Shown: piece by piece, positions 53,527 through 64,000 of the stretch | How positions within the stretch are numbered: position 1 is the first letter of the stretch | Layout: each line of letters starts with the position of its first letter | Assembly (NCBI GenBank): GCA_014529385.2 | Contig: CM043942.1 | Location: forward strand, 30,220,969 to 30,284,968 | Reading direction: 5' to 3' | Source: Adiantum capillus-veneris | Lineage: Eukaryota; Streptophyta; Polypodiopsida; Polypodiales; Pteridaceae | Length of the DNA: 64,000 bases | The notes under the pieces: generated by a model | The model's input: only the letters and a program-made list of their open reading frames with translations | Told to the model about the DNA's origin: nothing | The model's database searches: none | Translations under genes and position numbers: made by a program

Positions 53527-54105
53527 ATCTAGTGGGCTACGTCCACGGGAAAGCAGCCACTCAATGGCTTTAGTACTTCAAAACAAGAAGTAGTTTACAA
53601 AGGGATTATACCCTCAATAGAGCTCCCCCCTTGGTTCACTCTCACCACCTCACACCCACCTTGTTGCATCAACTTTACACTATGAAATGTATGTAGAAAT
53701 GGCCTCCTTTTATAGACCAAAAGGGCTGCCCTCTCTCATGAGAGGCAGCCATGTGTAGCCGCCCTTGTGTAGATAAGTCCAAATTGGACTCTTCAATTTG
53801 CCCATGTGTGGCCGTCCTTGAGAAGACAAGTCTGCTTTTGAATTCGGCCACCGGCCACCGACCATTGAATTTCGACCACCGGCCACCGGCCAACCGGCCA
53901 ACCGACCGATCGTTTTTTGACTACTTTTCGGCCGCTGTCTGGTCATAATATTCCGGTGAAAATTTTGGTTTCTGACGAGTGATTTTTATTTCTGGCAAGT
54001 GATTTTCCTTCACGCACGATGGCTTCTCCTCATAATGGGGACCTTACAAATGTGCATTTTTACCACAGAAAATTACAAGGGGTAAATCAAGCTCCATACT
54101 TAACA
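53527..54105 (-). repeat. Truncated 3' LTR of Tork-like Copia
   Basis: Matches 58253-58856 by eye with scattered differences. A minus-strand TATA box lies at 53708-53714. It contains a GC-rich cluster of CCGGCCA-type units near 53845-53905. Confidence 0.9.
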
Positions 54106-54272
54106 ATCTCCCACTTGGAGATTGATCTCCAAACCAAACCTGTGACTGCTTTCCATCCTGGCTTCTTATCCTTGAATGCCGATTGAAGATGAGCAAAAGC
54201 TCAACTTCTCCTTGTTGACCACCTTTGTAAACATATCTGTGGGATTTTCACTTGTATGCACCTTTCTTAGCT

Positions 54273-55944
54273 TTAGCTTTTCCTCTTCCAAAGAGTGTGT
54301 ATGAAGCGATATCTCACCTCAATGTGCTTTGTCCTTGAATGAAAGGCTGAGTTCTTTGCAAGATGGATAGCGCTTTGGCTATCACTGTACAAGACACAAT
54401 TGTCTTGTTTGAATCCAAGCTCTTCTAAGAATCTCTGAAGCCACAGAATTTCTTTGCTTGCCTCCGTCATTGCTACATACTCTGCTTCCGTGGTAGAAAG
54501 TGAGACCACTTTCTGCAGCTTTGAAGCCTAGCTTACTGTTGTGTCTCCAACTATGAATACATAGCCCTTAGTGCTCCTTCGAGTATCTTTGTCACCTGCC
54601 ATATCTGCATTAGCATACCCTTGAAGAAAAATATCAGTTCCTCCAAAATACAAAGCATTTGTTGTTGTCCCTTTTAGATACCTAAGTATCCACTTCACAG
54701 CTTGCCAATGCTCTTTACCTGGGTTGTGTCCATGAACCTACTCACAAATCCCACTACATGTGCAATATATGGCCTTGTCCAGACCATAGCATACATTAGA
54801 GAACCTACCGCTGTAGCATATGGAACTTTAGACATATAGGCTATCTCCTCTTGTGTCTTTGGACACATATCCTTGGTTAGTTTAAAGTGACCAGCCAAAG
54901 GTGTAGAAACTGGTTTTACATTTTGCATTGCAAACCTTTCTAGTACCTTCTTGATGTAATCTTCTTGAGATAGCTTTATTGTCTTCTTTGTCCTGTCCCC
55001 TGATATTTTCATACCAAGTATCCTCTTTGCAGCATCTAAATCTTTCATTAAAAAAGAGTTAGACAGCTCCTGTTTTAGGTATTTGATGTCCTGCATGTTA
55101 GCACTTGCAATCAACATGCATGAACATACAACATTAGGATGATGAACTTCCCATCTCCCAAATTCTTCGTGTAGACGCAGTGATCCGAGTTGCATCTTGT
55201 AAATCCATGATCGAACATCCATCGATCAAACTTCAAGGACCATTGTCTTGATGCTTGCTTTAAACCATACAAGCTCTTCTTTAATCTGCAAACCATTTTC
55301 TCCTTACCTTTTACTTTATACCCCTTTGGTTGAAGCATGTAGATTTCCTCCTCTAAATCACCGTGAGGGAATGCCGTATTTACATCCATTTGCTTGAGAT
55401 TTAAATCACGAGCAGCCACAAGGCTTAAGACAAGCCTAATTGAGTTTATTTTTACAACATGAGAAAATATTTCATTGAAGTCAATACCTTTCTTTTGAGA
55501 AAACCCTTTTACCACAAGCTTAGACTTGTACCTTTTCTTCCCACCTTCTTCTTCCTTTAGCTTGTACACCCATTTGTTTTGAAGTGCCCGCTTACCTTTA
55601 GGCAACTCAAACAACTCCCATGTTTGGTTGCGATGTAGTGAGTCCATCTCCACTTGCATGCTCTTCGTCCATTCTTCTTTGGATTCATGTTGCATAGCTT
55701 CTTCGTATGATTCCGGCTCTCCAGAATCTGAGATCAAGAGATGGTTGAAGGAAGGAACAAACCTTTCTGGAGGTCTACTTGCTCTTGTAGATCTTCGGGG
55801 AATAGATTGAGGCTCCTCATTTAGTTGACGTTGTTGTACATTGTCACCGTTTGCAGTCCTTAAGGAGCCTTCACCGTCCTCAAGCTCCATGTACTCATCA
55901 CCTGTTTCTTTTGTTTGTTTTCTTTCCAAGTAATCTCTGTACAT
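54273..55944 (-). pseudogene. RT and RNase H of Tork-like Copia
   Basis: WELFELPKGKRALQNKWVYK, KGFSQKKGIDFNEIFSHVVK, NTAFPHGDLEEEIYMLQPKG and YGLKQASRQWSLKFDRWMFD are in one frame. At the catalytic box the sequence reads LYVHAC then a frame change to MLIASANMQDIKYLKQE, so the YVDDM motif is broken (about 55105-55130). After that: RILGMKISGDR, GSLMYAMVWTRPYIAHVVG, and RNase H with SLSTTEAEYVAMTEASKE and YSDSQSAIHLAKN. RT cannot be active. Confidence 0.92.
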
Positions 55945-56138
55945 ATTTTGTTCGTTAAAAATTACATCCCTACTCCTTAAAATTAAACCATCTTCAAGAT
56001 TTCATAGGTGATACCCAAAGTCACCTTCTCTATAGCCAATGAAGAAACACTTTTTGGACTTTGCATCTAGCTTTGATCATAGGCTTCTATCTATGTGCAT
56101 GAAAGCCTCACACCCAAACACTTTGAGAAATGCATAGT

Positions 56139-57190
56139 TCATCGGTTTGCCTGTCCATGCCTCTTCTGGAACTCCCCCATCCAATGCCGTTGAGGGTGAC
56201 TGTTGATTAAGTACACATACGTACTTACAGCTTCTGCCCAAAGCTCAAGCGGTAGGCCTGCATGTAGCCGCATGCTTCGCGCTCGCTCCATGATTGTCCT
56301 GTTCATCCTTTCCGAAATCCCATTTTGTTGAGGTGTCCTTGGGGTTGTCCTTTGCCTCCGAATGCCATTGCTAGCACAAAAGCTTTCAAAAGCTTGGCTG
56401 CAATATCCACCTCCATTGTCAGATCTGAGATATTTAACCTTGGTACTTGTTTCATTCTCCACAAAGGCTTTCCACCTTTGAAATATGGAAAATACATCGG
56501 ACTTATTCTTCATGACATAAACCCATGTTTTTCTGGTCGCATCGTCTATGAATGTTACATAGTACAATGAGCCACCAAGTGATGATGTATTTGCAGGACC
56601 CCAAACATCAGAATGAACCAATTCAAGTTTTTAATTTTTTCTTTCATTTCCTGATTTTTGAAATTTTACCCTCTTTTGTTTACGATAAACACAATCTCCA
56701 CAGAGCTCTAAGTCCACTTCTTTCAAACATGGTAGAAGCTTCTTTGTTTGAAGGATTTTCATTCCTTTTGCACTCATATGCCCAAGCCGGTAGTGCCAAA
56801 CCACACTGTCAACTTCTATAGTTGCTGCATAAACTGAAGGTTGCGTGCTGATAGTACACAAGTAAAGTGTACCGACCTTTTCTCCCTTGGCAACCACCAA
56901 AGATCCCTGTGAGATCTTCCACCATTTGTTTTGAATGCAATGTTGTGACCTTCATCGTCCAATTGTCCTGTAGAGATCAATTTTTTTTGAAGAGAAGGAA
57001 CATGCCTAACATCTTTAAGCTTCCATTCATTTCCGTTAGTAGTTTTGACAGAAACTGTACCTTTGCCGACAATCTCACAAGCTTCATCATCTCCCAAGTA
57101 TACATACCCAAAATTACCTTTGGTGTAATCTTGGAAATGTTGTGTGGTGTCGCATGGAATGAAGCCCCGGAATCTACTATCCATGAATTA
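56139..57190 (-). pseudogene. Protease and integrase of Tork-like Copia
   Basis: Protease core SWIVDSGASFHATPH near 57160-57190. The pre-integrase zinc finger region has VVWHYRLGHMSAKGM and CGDC. The integrase core is HSDVWGPA (first Asp), LRSDNGGGY (second Asp) and QQNGISERMNRTI (Glu), at about 56610-56300. A stop near 56630 and a frameshift near 56150 break it. Confidence 0.9.
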
Positions 57191-58055
57191 GACACATTGT
57201 CTAATGAGAGAATTAGAGCATCTTGCTCTACTTTACCTGCCACATTGGCCTCCGATGTTGGCTTGTTGTCTTGAGACTCTGTCTCCTTCTTCTTCTTGGA
57301 CCAGAAATCGTTCTTGACGTGGCCCTTCTTGCCACAATTCGAACATTCAAGAACAAACTTTGTGCGTGACTTGCTCCGTCTTGAGCGATCACGACCCTTT
57401 TGGTTTTTGAACCTCTCCTTAGGCCTTCCTCTTGTTTCCACTGATAGTGCAGCACTTGATGATTCTCTTGTGCTTCTCCTTCGTATTTCCTGGCTTAGGA
57501 GAACACCCACAACATCATCAAACATAAGAGTATTTGTGCCAGAAATAGAGTTACTTACTGCCATCACAAGGCTGTCCCAACTATCCGCTAGAGATGATAG
57601 TATAAGGAGAGCTCGCACTTCGTCATCGAAATTGATTTTCACCGATCAAAGTTGACTTATGTTTGTGTTAAATTCATTTAGGTGTTCTGCAAAACTGAAC
57701 CATTCTCTGTCATCTTTAGATTGAACAAGTGCTTCATAAGAAATACCTTATTTGATGCCGATGGTTTCTCGTAGAAGTCGTCAAGTGACTTCATCAAGTC
57801 CTCTGTGGTCTTCATCTCCGAAACATTGAAGGCCACCGTTGACGCCAAGCTTAACCGGATTGTTCCAAGTGCCTTTCGATCAAGGACAATCCATGCTTCA
57901 TCTACCATTGTTGCGGGCTTCTTCGCAAGACCGCCTAGTGGCAAATAGAGGTCCTCCTGGTAGAGATAGTCTTCAATCTGCATCTTCCAATGTTGGTAGT
58001 TTTTGCCATTGAACGTCTCAATCTTGAGCTTCCCTTCCTCCGCCATAACTCCCAC
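57191..58055 (-). pseudogene. Gag of Tork-like Copia
   Basis: MGVMAEEGKLKIETFNGKNY... is a Tnt1-like gag start. A helical core continues to about 57680, where a frame break occurs, then LILSSLADSWDSLVMAVSNS and the zinc knuckle CSNCGKKGHVKNDF (terminal Cys replaced by Phe) near 57300-57345. Confidence 0.9.
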
Positions 58056-58105
58056 TCAATTCAAGGAATCCTTTCCTTGAGATAATTTAGCTACGAGCAA
58101 ACCTT

Positions 58106-58117
58106 GCTTTGATACCA
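58106..58117 (-). other. Primer-binding site of Tork-like Copia
   Basis: The minus strand reads TGGTATCAAAGC two bases from the 5' LTR end (CCTAACA). Confidence 0.85.
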
Positions 58118-58119
58118 GA

Positions 58120-58856
58120 TGTTAGGAAATATGACGTAGCTAAATAGATATTTGAGTAGATTACTTAATGGTGAGAGATAGATTTCACACACAAGAGATT
58201 ATAGAGTAGAGAGAGAGACAGAGGGTACACATGATATACGTGGTTCACCCAATGTGAGCTACGTCCACAGGAAAGCAGCCACTCAATGGCTTTAGTACTT
58301 CAAAACAAGAAGTAGTTTACAAAGAGATTATACCCTTAATAGAGCTCCCCCCTTGCTTCACTCTCACCACCTCACACCCACCTTGTTGCATCAACTTCAC
58401 ACTGTGAAATGTGTGTAGAAATGGCCTCCTTTTATAGGCCAAAAGGGTTGCCCTCTCTCATGAGAGGCAGCCATGTGTAGCCGCCCTTGTGTAGATAAGT
58501 CCAAATCGGACCCTGCAATCCGCCCATGTGTGGCCACCCTTGAGAAGACAAGTCCACTTTTGAATTCGGCCACCGTCCACCGGCCATTGACTTTTGACCA
58601 CCGACCACCGGCCATTGACTACCGGCCAACCGATTGGTTGTTTTCCGACTACTTTTCGACCGCCGTCTGGTCATAATATTCTGGCGAAAAGGAATATTCT
58701 GACGCTGTGAAAAATTTGGTTTCCGACAAGTGATTTTTATTTTCGACGAGTGATTTTCGTTCACGCATGATGGCTTCTCCTCATAATGGGGGCTTACAAA
58801 TGTGCGTTTTTACCATAGAAAATTACAAAGGGGTAAATCAGGCTCCATACTTAACA
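58120..58856 (-). repeat. 5' LTR of Tork-like Copia
   Basis: 737 bp, plus-strand ends TGTTAGGAAAT...ACTTAACA. A minus-strand TATA box (TATAAAA at 58430-58436) sits in an inverted GGCCT context. The right flank ACACT (58857-58861) should be the target duplication; the left partner is lost. Confidence 0.92.
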
Positions 58857-58861
58857 ACACT

Positions 58862-59294
58862 CCCAATTTCCTTTGAGAAATATCCCCTCTAAGCTTGACG
58901 TGCTTGAGGTTCCCCTTGAAGTGGAAGCATTATGGATCCCCATAGCCTGACCCTCTATGACTGCTATCTTGGGAGCGCTCGGTTGCTTGACTGGCATGAT
59001 TTGTTGTCATAGGGGTCTTTTTGGAGAGTACAGGGTCTACATGAGAAGTGAAAGGTGAATCTATCTCCCCATTGCCCTCGTTTAGCCTTTGTGTCAGCTC
59101 TCACCCATTAAATTCCCACACGCACACCCACATTGAGTAAGAGTCACTAGATGTGATATGAGGGTTTGGAGTTGCACTACCTTTGGTTCCACCGAAAGGC
59201 CTGAAACCTAACATGGTGGACAATGGGTTCCCGTGCATTTCGAGGCACTCTTTGATGGATCGGACTCTATCACTCGTCCAGAGCGCAAATACAT
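58862..59294 (-). pseudogene. N-terminal gag fragment, third Gypsy copy
   Basis: ATG at 59294 (minus) gives MYLRSGRVIESDPSKSAS, matching the MxLRSG start of the other copies. Stops follow within about 30 codons and the frame changes repeatedly. Confidence 0.75.
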
Positions 59295-59443
59295 GTGAGG
59301 CGCATATCCCAAAATTATTGAGTGATGAGTACTCTAAGAGATCTCACCACTAGAGATTTTGGTCGTTTTACTTGGGTTTGTTTGTTTTGTAATAATTTGA
59401 AAAAAAAACTTTTTTTATGTGCATGAGACGGAATAGGTCCTGT

Positions 59444-59465
59444 GATAGCTCAAAATGAGCGTATC
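59444..59465 (-). promoter_or_regulatory. Conserved leader hairpin, third Gypsy copy
   Basis: Stem GATAGCTC / GAGCGTATC unchanged, loop AAAAT. About 150 bases upstream of the gag start. Confidence 0.6.
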
Positions 59466-60156
59466 GTTCAAAGGAATTGGGCATGCTTTACAGCACACGA
59501 TTCGGCTACCAAAAACTCTTGTGACCCCCAAAATAGTCAAATTCTGGTTGGGTGTATAGGCAAAAGGGGAAAGTCCAAGGAAGCTAGTGGAAGGAAAGGG
59601 TGAACCCTAAATCCCACATGTTTTCTTTTGACCTCTAGACTTGGGGTATATATATAGCATGAGGTTCTCTATTCCTTCACTTGAGAGGAAGCTATGGAGG
59701 TCTCCTCTTCCTATATATATATATATCAAAGACGGAGACCGAGGCTGGGACTGGGGGAATGATCCAGATCTTGATCATTCTTTTAATGAACCTTTTTTTT
59801 GTAAAAACTGTCTAGGCTTTTTTCTTTTGTCCTTTTATCTTTTTCTCTTTTGTTCTTTGATTCAAAAGATTACAGAACTGTGGAATTTTAGAATTATTGA
59901 AATGAAAAATTACAGAACTGCAGATTTGCACAAATGCAACAAAAATTCAGATTTGCAAAAATATAATACCTAGACACATAGATTTAGAGCAAAAAGAGTT
60001 TTGACATAAAATTTGAAAAGATAGTGCAAAACAGAGATCTGCAAAAACAACCACGCACACTTACACTCTTCCCAAACTTTCTCTGTAAACAAAAGGAAAT
60101 ATTAACCTAAGCAATGCAGTATGCAAGCTATAGGTGGAGCTTGGCACAAAGCATTT

Positions 60157-60173
60157 CCCCGACGGCGGTGCCA
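60157..60173 (-). other. Degenerate tRNA-Asp primer-binding site, third Gypsy copy
   Basis: The plus strand reads CCCCGACGGCGGTGCCA, with four differences from the tRNA-Asp end. It has the same four-base spacing to the LTR as the other copies. Confidence 0.7.
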
Positions 60174-60177
60174 AAAA

Positions 60178-60656
60178 TTTCTACTTCTAGGGACTTGCTA
60201 TACGCCGCGTGCGAGCCGCAGGGCTACAAGCACAAAACCTGACACATGCAAACAAGCTCTACATCTACAGGGTGGTGTGTCACTCACCTCCTACAATGCT
60301 ACCACCGAGGGACTCCGTGTGCACGTAGAGACGAAGAAGCCACTGTGTCACCGCTCGTCCTTCTTCGTGCTGCCGTGCTCACAGATGCTCTATCTTTCTC
60401 ACGCTCACAAATAGGCAAGAATAGGTGAAGCAAGAGCAAAGCTTGCACATTGAGAATTCTTTGAAAACCCTATTTTATAGTCTTATCTAGGGCTTGCCAT
60501 CCGTTTCACATACGGGCGCCCATATTTTGTCAGTCAATGCTCAATGGGTCTGGTGCATCTTTCATCGGCGACCACTAGCCTTTTACTATAAACCTCTTGG
60601 ACCGACAAGCCCATCCCACGACTAAACATATGCAGAAAAGAATAATGGAGGCATCA

Positions 60657-60660
<4 letters not shown>
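60178..60660 (-). repeat. Diverged 5' LTR, third Gypsy copy
   Basis: Shares blocks with the other LTRs (GGGACTTGC, GTGTGTCACTCACC, GGGCGCCCAT, CATCGGCGA, GACCGACAAGCCC). The outer end is not identifiable; it runs into the GA tract at 60661. Confidence 0.7.

Positions 60661-60747
<87 letters not shown>
60661..60747. repeat. (GA)n microsatellite
   Basis: About 86 bases of nearly uninterrupted GA. Confidence 0.97.
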
Positions 60748-60748
<1 letters not shown>

Positions 60749-60899
60749 CCATTGAGCATGGTAAGAAAGACTTAATCTTAACAAATTTGTCTTTACATAC
60801 AAAATTGCAACAAAATCTTACTTAAACTTTCAACTATAGATGTGAATAAAGCATAATATTCTTGCTAACATACAAAGGACTACAGAAGTGTTACCATCT

Positions 60900-63420
60900 C
60901 TTTACAAAAGGCCGCTCAAGTCAACTCTCTCATTTAGGCCAATTAAAGTTCCCTAGATATTTTCAAAGTATCTTTGGGTATTGGGGTACATGAAAAGCTT
61001 CCTTTAATCTTGAGTTCCTGTTGAGCTTCCTCATCACTTTGGTTATCAACAATGTTATCCTTTCCTTTTGAGCTCTCTCTCCAATTATCAACCATTCCGT
61101 AAGTCGCTTAGACTGCTTTACAATACTCTCTAGCTCTGCTGCCCTCAGTCACTTGGAGTGGTGAAAAAAAAAACAATTACTAGATGTACCTTCATTAGGA
61201 GTGCTTGATTATTGACAATAAACATGGAGAAAAGATCAACGACAACTTCATTTTCTCTACAAAACATAGATAGAGTCACGTCCACAGATTGTTTCATCTT
61301 GGCTATCCTTATGGTCCCTTGATCTTCTTCAACATCTTTCTCTATGTCCTCGCTATCTGAAGTAGATTCTTGATTGTCAATGTTCACCAATGTCTCCCCT
61401 ATTGACTCTCCACTTATCAATGATGGATAGCGATCTAAGTTATAAAACTCCTTGGCAGTCATGTACAAAGCTATCAGGAATTGAGAAGCCATCTTGTGTG
61501 AGCTACAATCAATAGATCTCGCAGTTATATGGATCCATTTAGCAATAGATTTCACTGCTTCCTTCAACATACTAATGCGCTCTTCATTGATAAATGCAAT
61601 CAAAACTACTTGTGTGGGGTTTGTAGACATGTTGATAAGCCCTTAAAGAACATTCTTGACTAATCGTAAATCCCATTTAATGTCTCTAGCAAAACCAAAG
61701 AGCAGGTCTAAAAAGCAAATGCCAATTGATACCTTTTGCTTCAGTGACTCATACACACATTGAACACTTGCTGCATTTTGTCTTGCATTATAAATGTTCC
61801 ATGGAAGTGCATCTGACACAAAAGAGCCTTCTTGTTTTTGATCAATAAGCCAATAAGGTGTTGCCAAAGCGAAGCTCAAAAAATTTGGAGTCTTTGTCCC
61901 ATGTTGTAGCTTATCTTGGAGACATTCTTTGCGAATACCTCGCAACTCTTCATAAACAAGGTCAAAGATTTCAAAATATTTATTGCACCCATCCCAAAAT
62001 TAGTAAATTTATTTTGAGAATAATCTTTCTTAAAATAGCATTGAAGATTTAGACATTTATCCAAATCTCTTCCTTAAAATTAGTGGTCATATGAAGGATA
62101 TCAGTATGTCAACAACAATTAACAAGGGCCTTTGATTTGAGATAATGGCAATAAGAATTGGACAACCAGTCATAACTAGCAAAAATCCACATGTAAAGTT
62201 GAAGACAATAAAATTTAATATCTACCTGTAGGAAACCCATGAGAATCATGGTCCTACATACCAAGTTTGAATATTTGATTATTGTCCAAATCAAGTTGGT
62301 AGTTCAAATTTGGAACCTTGTCCAAATCTCATCATCACTTAAGATCTCATAGTTCTTGGAGATGTAAAAAATCCTAAATATGTGTATGACAAGTCTCGCA
62401 AATACTTGAATCTTGTTTGGGTTGATATTTAGCAATGGTTATGAGTATGCATGAGGATGTATCTTATCATTTTATATCTAGCAGTAAGTGCATAGGAGCA
62501 ACAATATATATAAAAGATAATAACCATTAAAAAATAATATACAAAAAAAAAACCTAGGTACTTACATCCCAATTGCCACAAACACCTTGATTTGTAGTCC
62601 CTTGTGATGGTTTTTGGGCAATCCAAAACTCTCCCACTGCCTCCTTACATGCTTTAATTGTTTTAGAGATGATTGTTTCTTTAACACACATTGATTTTCC
62701 AAAATTAAAGAGACCTTGACGCAAGACTGGGGTGGACAAGCTACCACAAATCTTGCCAAACGTGTGATAAATTGATTTTTGTGTTGCATACGTAGGATCA
62801 TTTATGCTTATGAAGATCTTTCCAGCCATGATTGACTGTTGACCCCCAAGAATCCAAATACCTATATTTCTTAAGATTCTCCTTCTTGAATTATTCCAAT
62901 TTAATTGGTTGCTTTGTCTTTGAATTGTATGGCATAAGATCAATTGCAAAGGAACATGGATTTGGCATTGTCCCAAACTCCTCTACAAGCTCAATCACTA
63001 CATTCTCTCACAATGGTTGGCATTTGTAAGCATCATGTGCCAAATCGCATAATGTAATTGGCATTTCCTTGGTGTGAGAGACCCAATGGAAAATACTTCT
63101 CATATACAACTAGTCGAGATAACCCAATATGACTTCTGTCATCAATAGTCTTATTGATCTTCTACCGCATGTCATCATTAGGTGAGGATTGTACAACACT
63201 CTCCTGAATACATTCTTGAAATGCAACATTTAGAAGATGATGTTTCTTGGGTGTTTCTTCATCATTGATTTGGATTGAACTCTCAGTAGTAGCAGCTGGA
63301 TCTATAGATTGAGTATCATTTGTAACCTTCTCTTCAATGGGACTCAAGGTCAAATCCTCTCCTTCCTGGACCATGACATGCTCTGAGGTGGCCACAATCT
63401 CCATATGATGCATTGATTGT
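60900..63420 (-). pseudogene. Unrecognised spliced gene, decayed
   Basis: Minus-strand coding pieces. From the 5' side: an acidic segment (EEKVTNDTQSIDPAATTESS, about 63300); PITLCDLAHDAYKCQPL and VVIELVEEFGTMPNPCSFAI (about 62930-63060); then, after a frame change, AGKIFISINDPTYATQKSIY ... TIKACKEAVGEFWIAQKP ... VCGNWD. That piece ends at a consensus donor GAT/GTAAGT (62566/62565). Downstream come TPYWLIDQKQEGSFVSDALP, then SIGICFLDLLFGFARDIKWD, a stop near 61643, and SMLKEAVKSIAKWIHITARS with an acidic stretch SEDIEKDVEEDQ. No motif I can name. It may be a host gene or a DNA-transposon gene. Stops and frameshifts indicate a pseudogene. Confidence 0.5.
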
Positions 63421-63513
63421 AGCCTAGAAGGGGATCCTTCATCAATCTAATCTTGACTTTACCTTGCTTTCTTTGTAGAGCCTCTTAAAGAGACAAGTGA
63501 ATTTTTAATCTTG

Positions 63514-63945
63514 TAATATGCTAGCTAGCATATAGGGTATGCTAGTTAGCATACTGGGTTTGTAATGGGTATGCTAATTCGCATACCCAGTATGCTAACT
63601 AGCATAGAAAATGTTCCAACTAGCATACCCAAAATGCTAACTAGCATACCAGGTATGTTAACAAGCATAGCCAATATGCCAGTGAGTATCTTTGAATGAT
63701 CACTAGCATACAAAGTGTGCTAGTTTGCATACCCAATATGCTCACTAACATACCTGGTATTCTAACTAGCATAGACTTTTTTGACCAGCATACTCAGTAT
63801 GCCTACCAGCATACCCAATATGCCTACTAGCATACCAAGTGTGTTAACAAGCATACCCAATATGCTAGTGAGCATCTTTTCATGATCACTACCATACAAA
63901 GTGTGCTAGCTTGCATACCATGAGCATATTGGGTATGCTAACTAG
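63514..63945. repeat. Palindromic AGCATA/TATGCT tandem array
   Basis: About 20-bp units alternating TATGCTA and TAGCATA, many forming short palindromes such as TATGCTAGTTAGCATA. It runs almost to the window end with CATACC/CATACT variants between. Confidence 0.9.
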
Positions 63946-64000
63946 CACAGACTAGAATTCAATTGGCTTGATCACATGAGGCTCATATAAAAGGTGCACA

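Larger units (their letters stand above)
53527..58856 (-). mobile_element. Ty1/Copia element of Tork/Tnt1-like type
   Basis: 5' LTR 58120-58856, primer site 58106-58117, coding 58055-54273 in the order gag-PR-IN-RT-RNase H, polypurine tract AAGTGGGAGAT at about 54106-54117, and a 3' LTR truncated at 53527. About 150 bp of the 3' LTR end is missing, where it abuts the LINE fragment. Several frameshifts, one of which destroys the RT active site. Confidence 0.92.
58862..60660 (-). mobile_element. 5' end of a third, diverged copy of the large Gypsy family
   Basis: A minus-strand fragment with LTR-like sequence (60178-60660), a degenerate tRNA-Asp primer site, a leader with the conserved hairpin, and the first part of gag. 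It is cut at about 58861 where the Tork-like Copia starts, so the Copia probably inserted into it. The rest of the element is not in the window. Confidence 0.8.

Noticed and set aside
52871-53593. Plus-strand frames of 80-113 codons opposite the LINE
   Set aside because: Antisense shadows of the minus-strand LINE reverse transcriptase.

Overview
This is a repeat-dominated stretch of a eukaryotic nuclear genome, almost certainly a land plant. Nearly everything recognisable is a retrotransposon, and several are nested in one another. The host-like material is fragments: a PPR gene remnant, an FCP1/HAD-type domain, and an unrecognised spliced gene. The PPR remnant, the large non-chromoviral Ty3/Gypsy family and the low gene density suggest a seed-free vascular plant (fern or lycophyte). 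That is an inference from style; there is no marker gene.

Layout. 1-25190 is a three-layer nest. A minus-strand Ty1/Copia element (family A, 1-2217, finishing at 24488-24533) was hit in its 5' LTR by a Ty3/Gypsy element (2218-24482). That element was then hit in its coding region by a younger, intact member of the same Gypsy family (4674-18203). The young copy has LTRs that differ by eye by only one CT dinucleotide, a perfect 5-bp target duplication (AGGAT), a tRNA-Asp primer-binding site and one uninterrupted 3090-codon gag-pol frame. The older Gypsy copy kept gag, the first protease-like domain and the C-terminal tail, but lost RT, RNase H, integrase and the second protease-like domain. 24534-25190 is a separate 3' scrap of Copia family A. 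25415-33275 is a second family A copy on the plus strand, whose 3' LTR holds a complete but gutted 3.56-kb Copia element (29622-33179, TSD CATTG). 33690-35100 is a PPR pseudogene. 36.5-45.4 kb holds two convergent, intron-containing, decayed transcription units. One strand encodes a coiled-coil/zinc-finger protein and an FCP1-like phosphatase domain; the other encodes a putative DDE transposase. On each strand a large intron is made of AGCTAT-rich repeats. This is my best candidate for a little-described mobile system. 46.2-48.7 kb is a truncated chromovirus-like Gypsy fragment (+). 51.9-53.5 kb is a non-LTR (LINE) reverse transcriptase remnant (-). 53.5-58.9 kb is a Tork/Tnt1-like Copia element (-). 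58.9-60.66 kb is the 5' end of a third, diverged copy of the large Gypsy family. 60.9-63.4 kb is an unrecognised decayed gene, and 63.5-63.95 kb is a palindromic repeat array.

How parts work together. The intact Gypsy element could supply all enzymes for its family. The deleted copy keeps LTRs, an exact primer-binding site, the leader and a gag-like frame, so it looks like a former trans-mobilised partner. A hairpin in the 5' leader, with its stem unchanged and its loop varying across all three copies, is a candidate RNA packaging or dimerisation signal.
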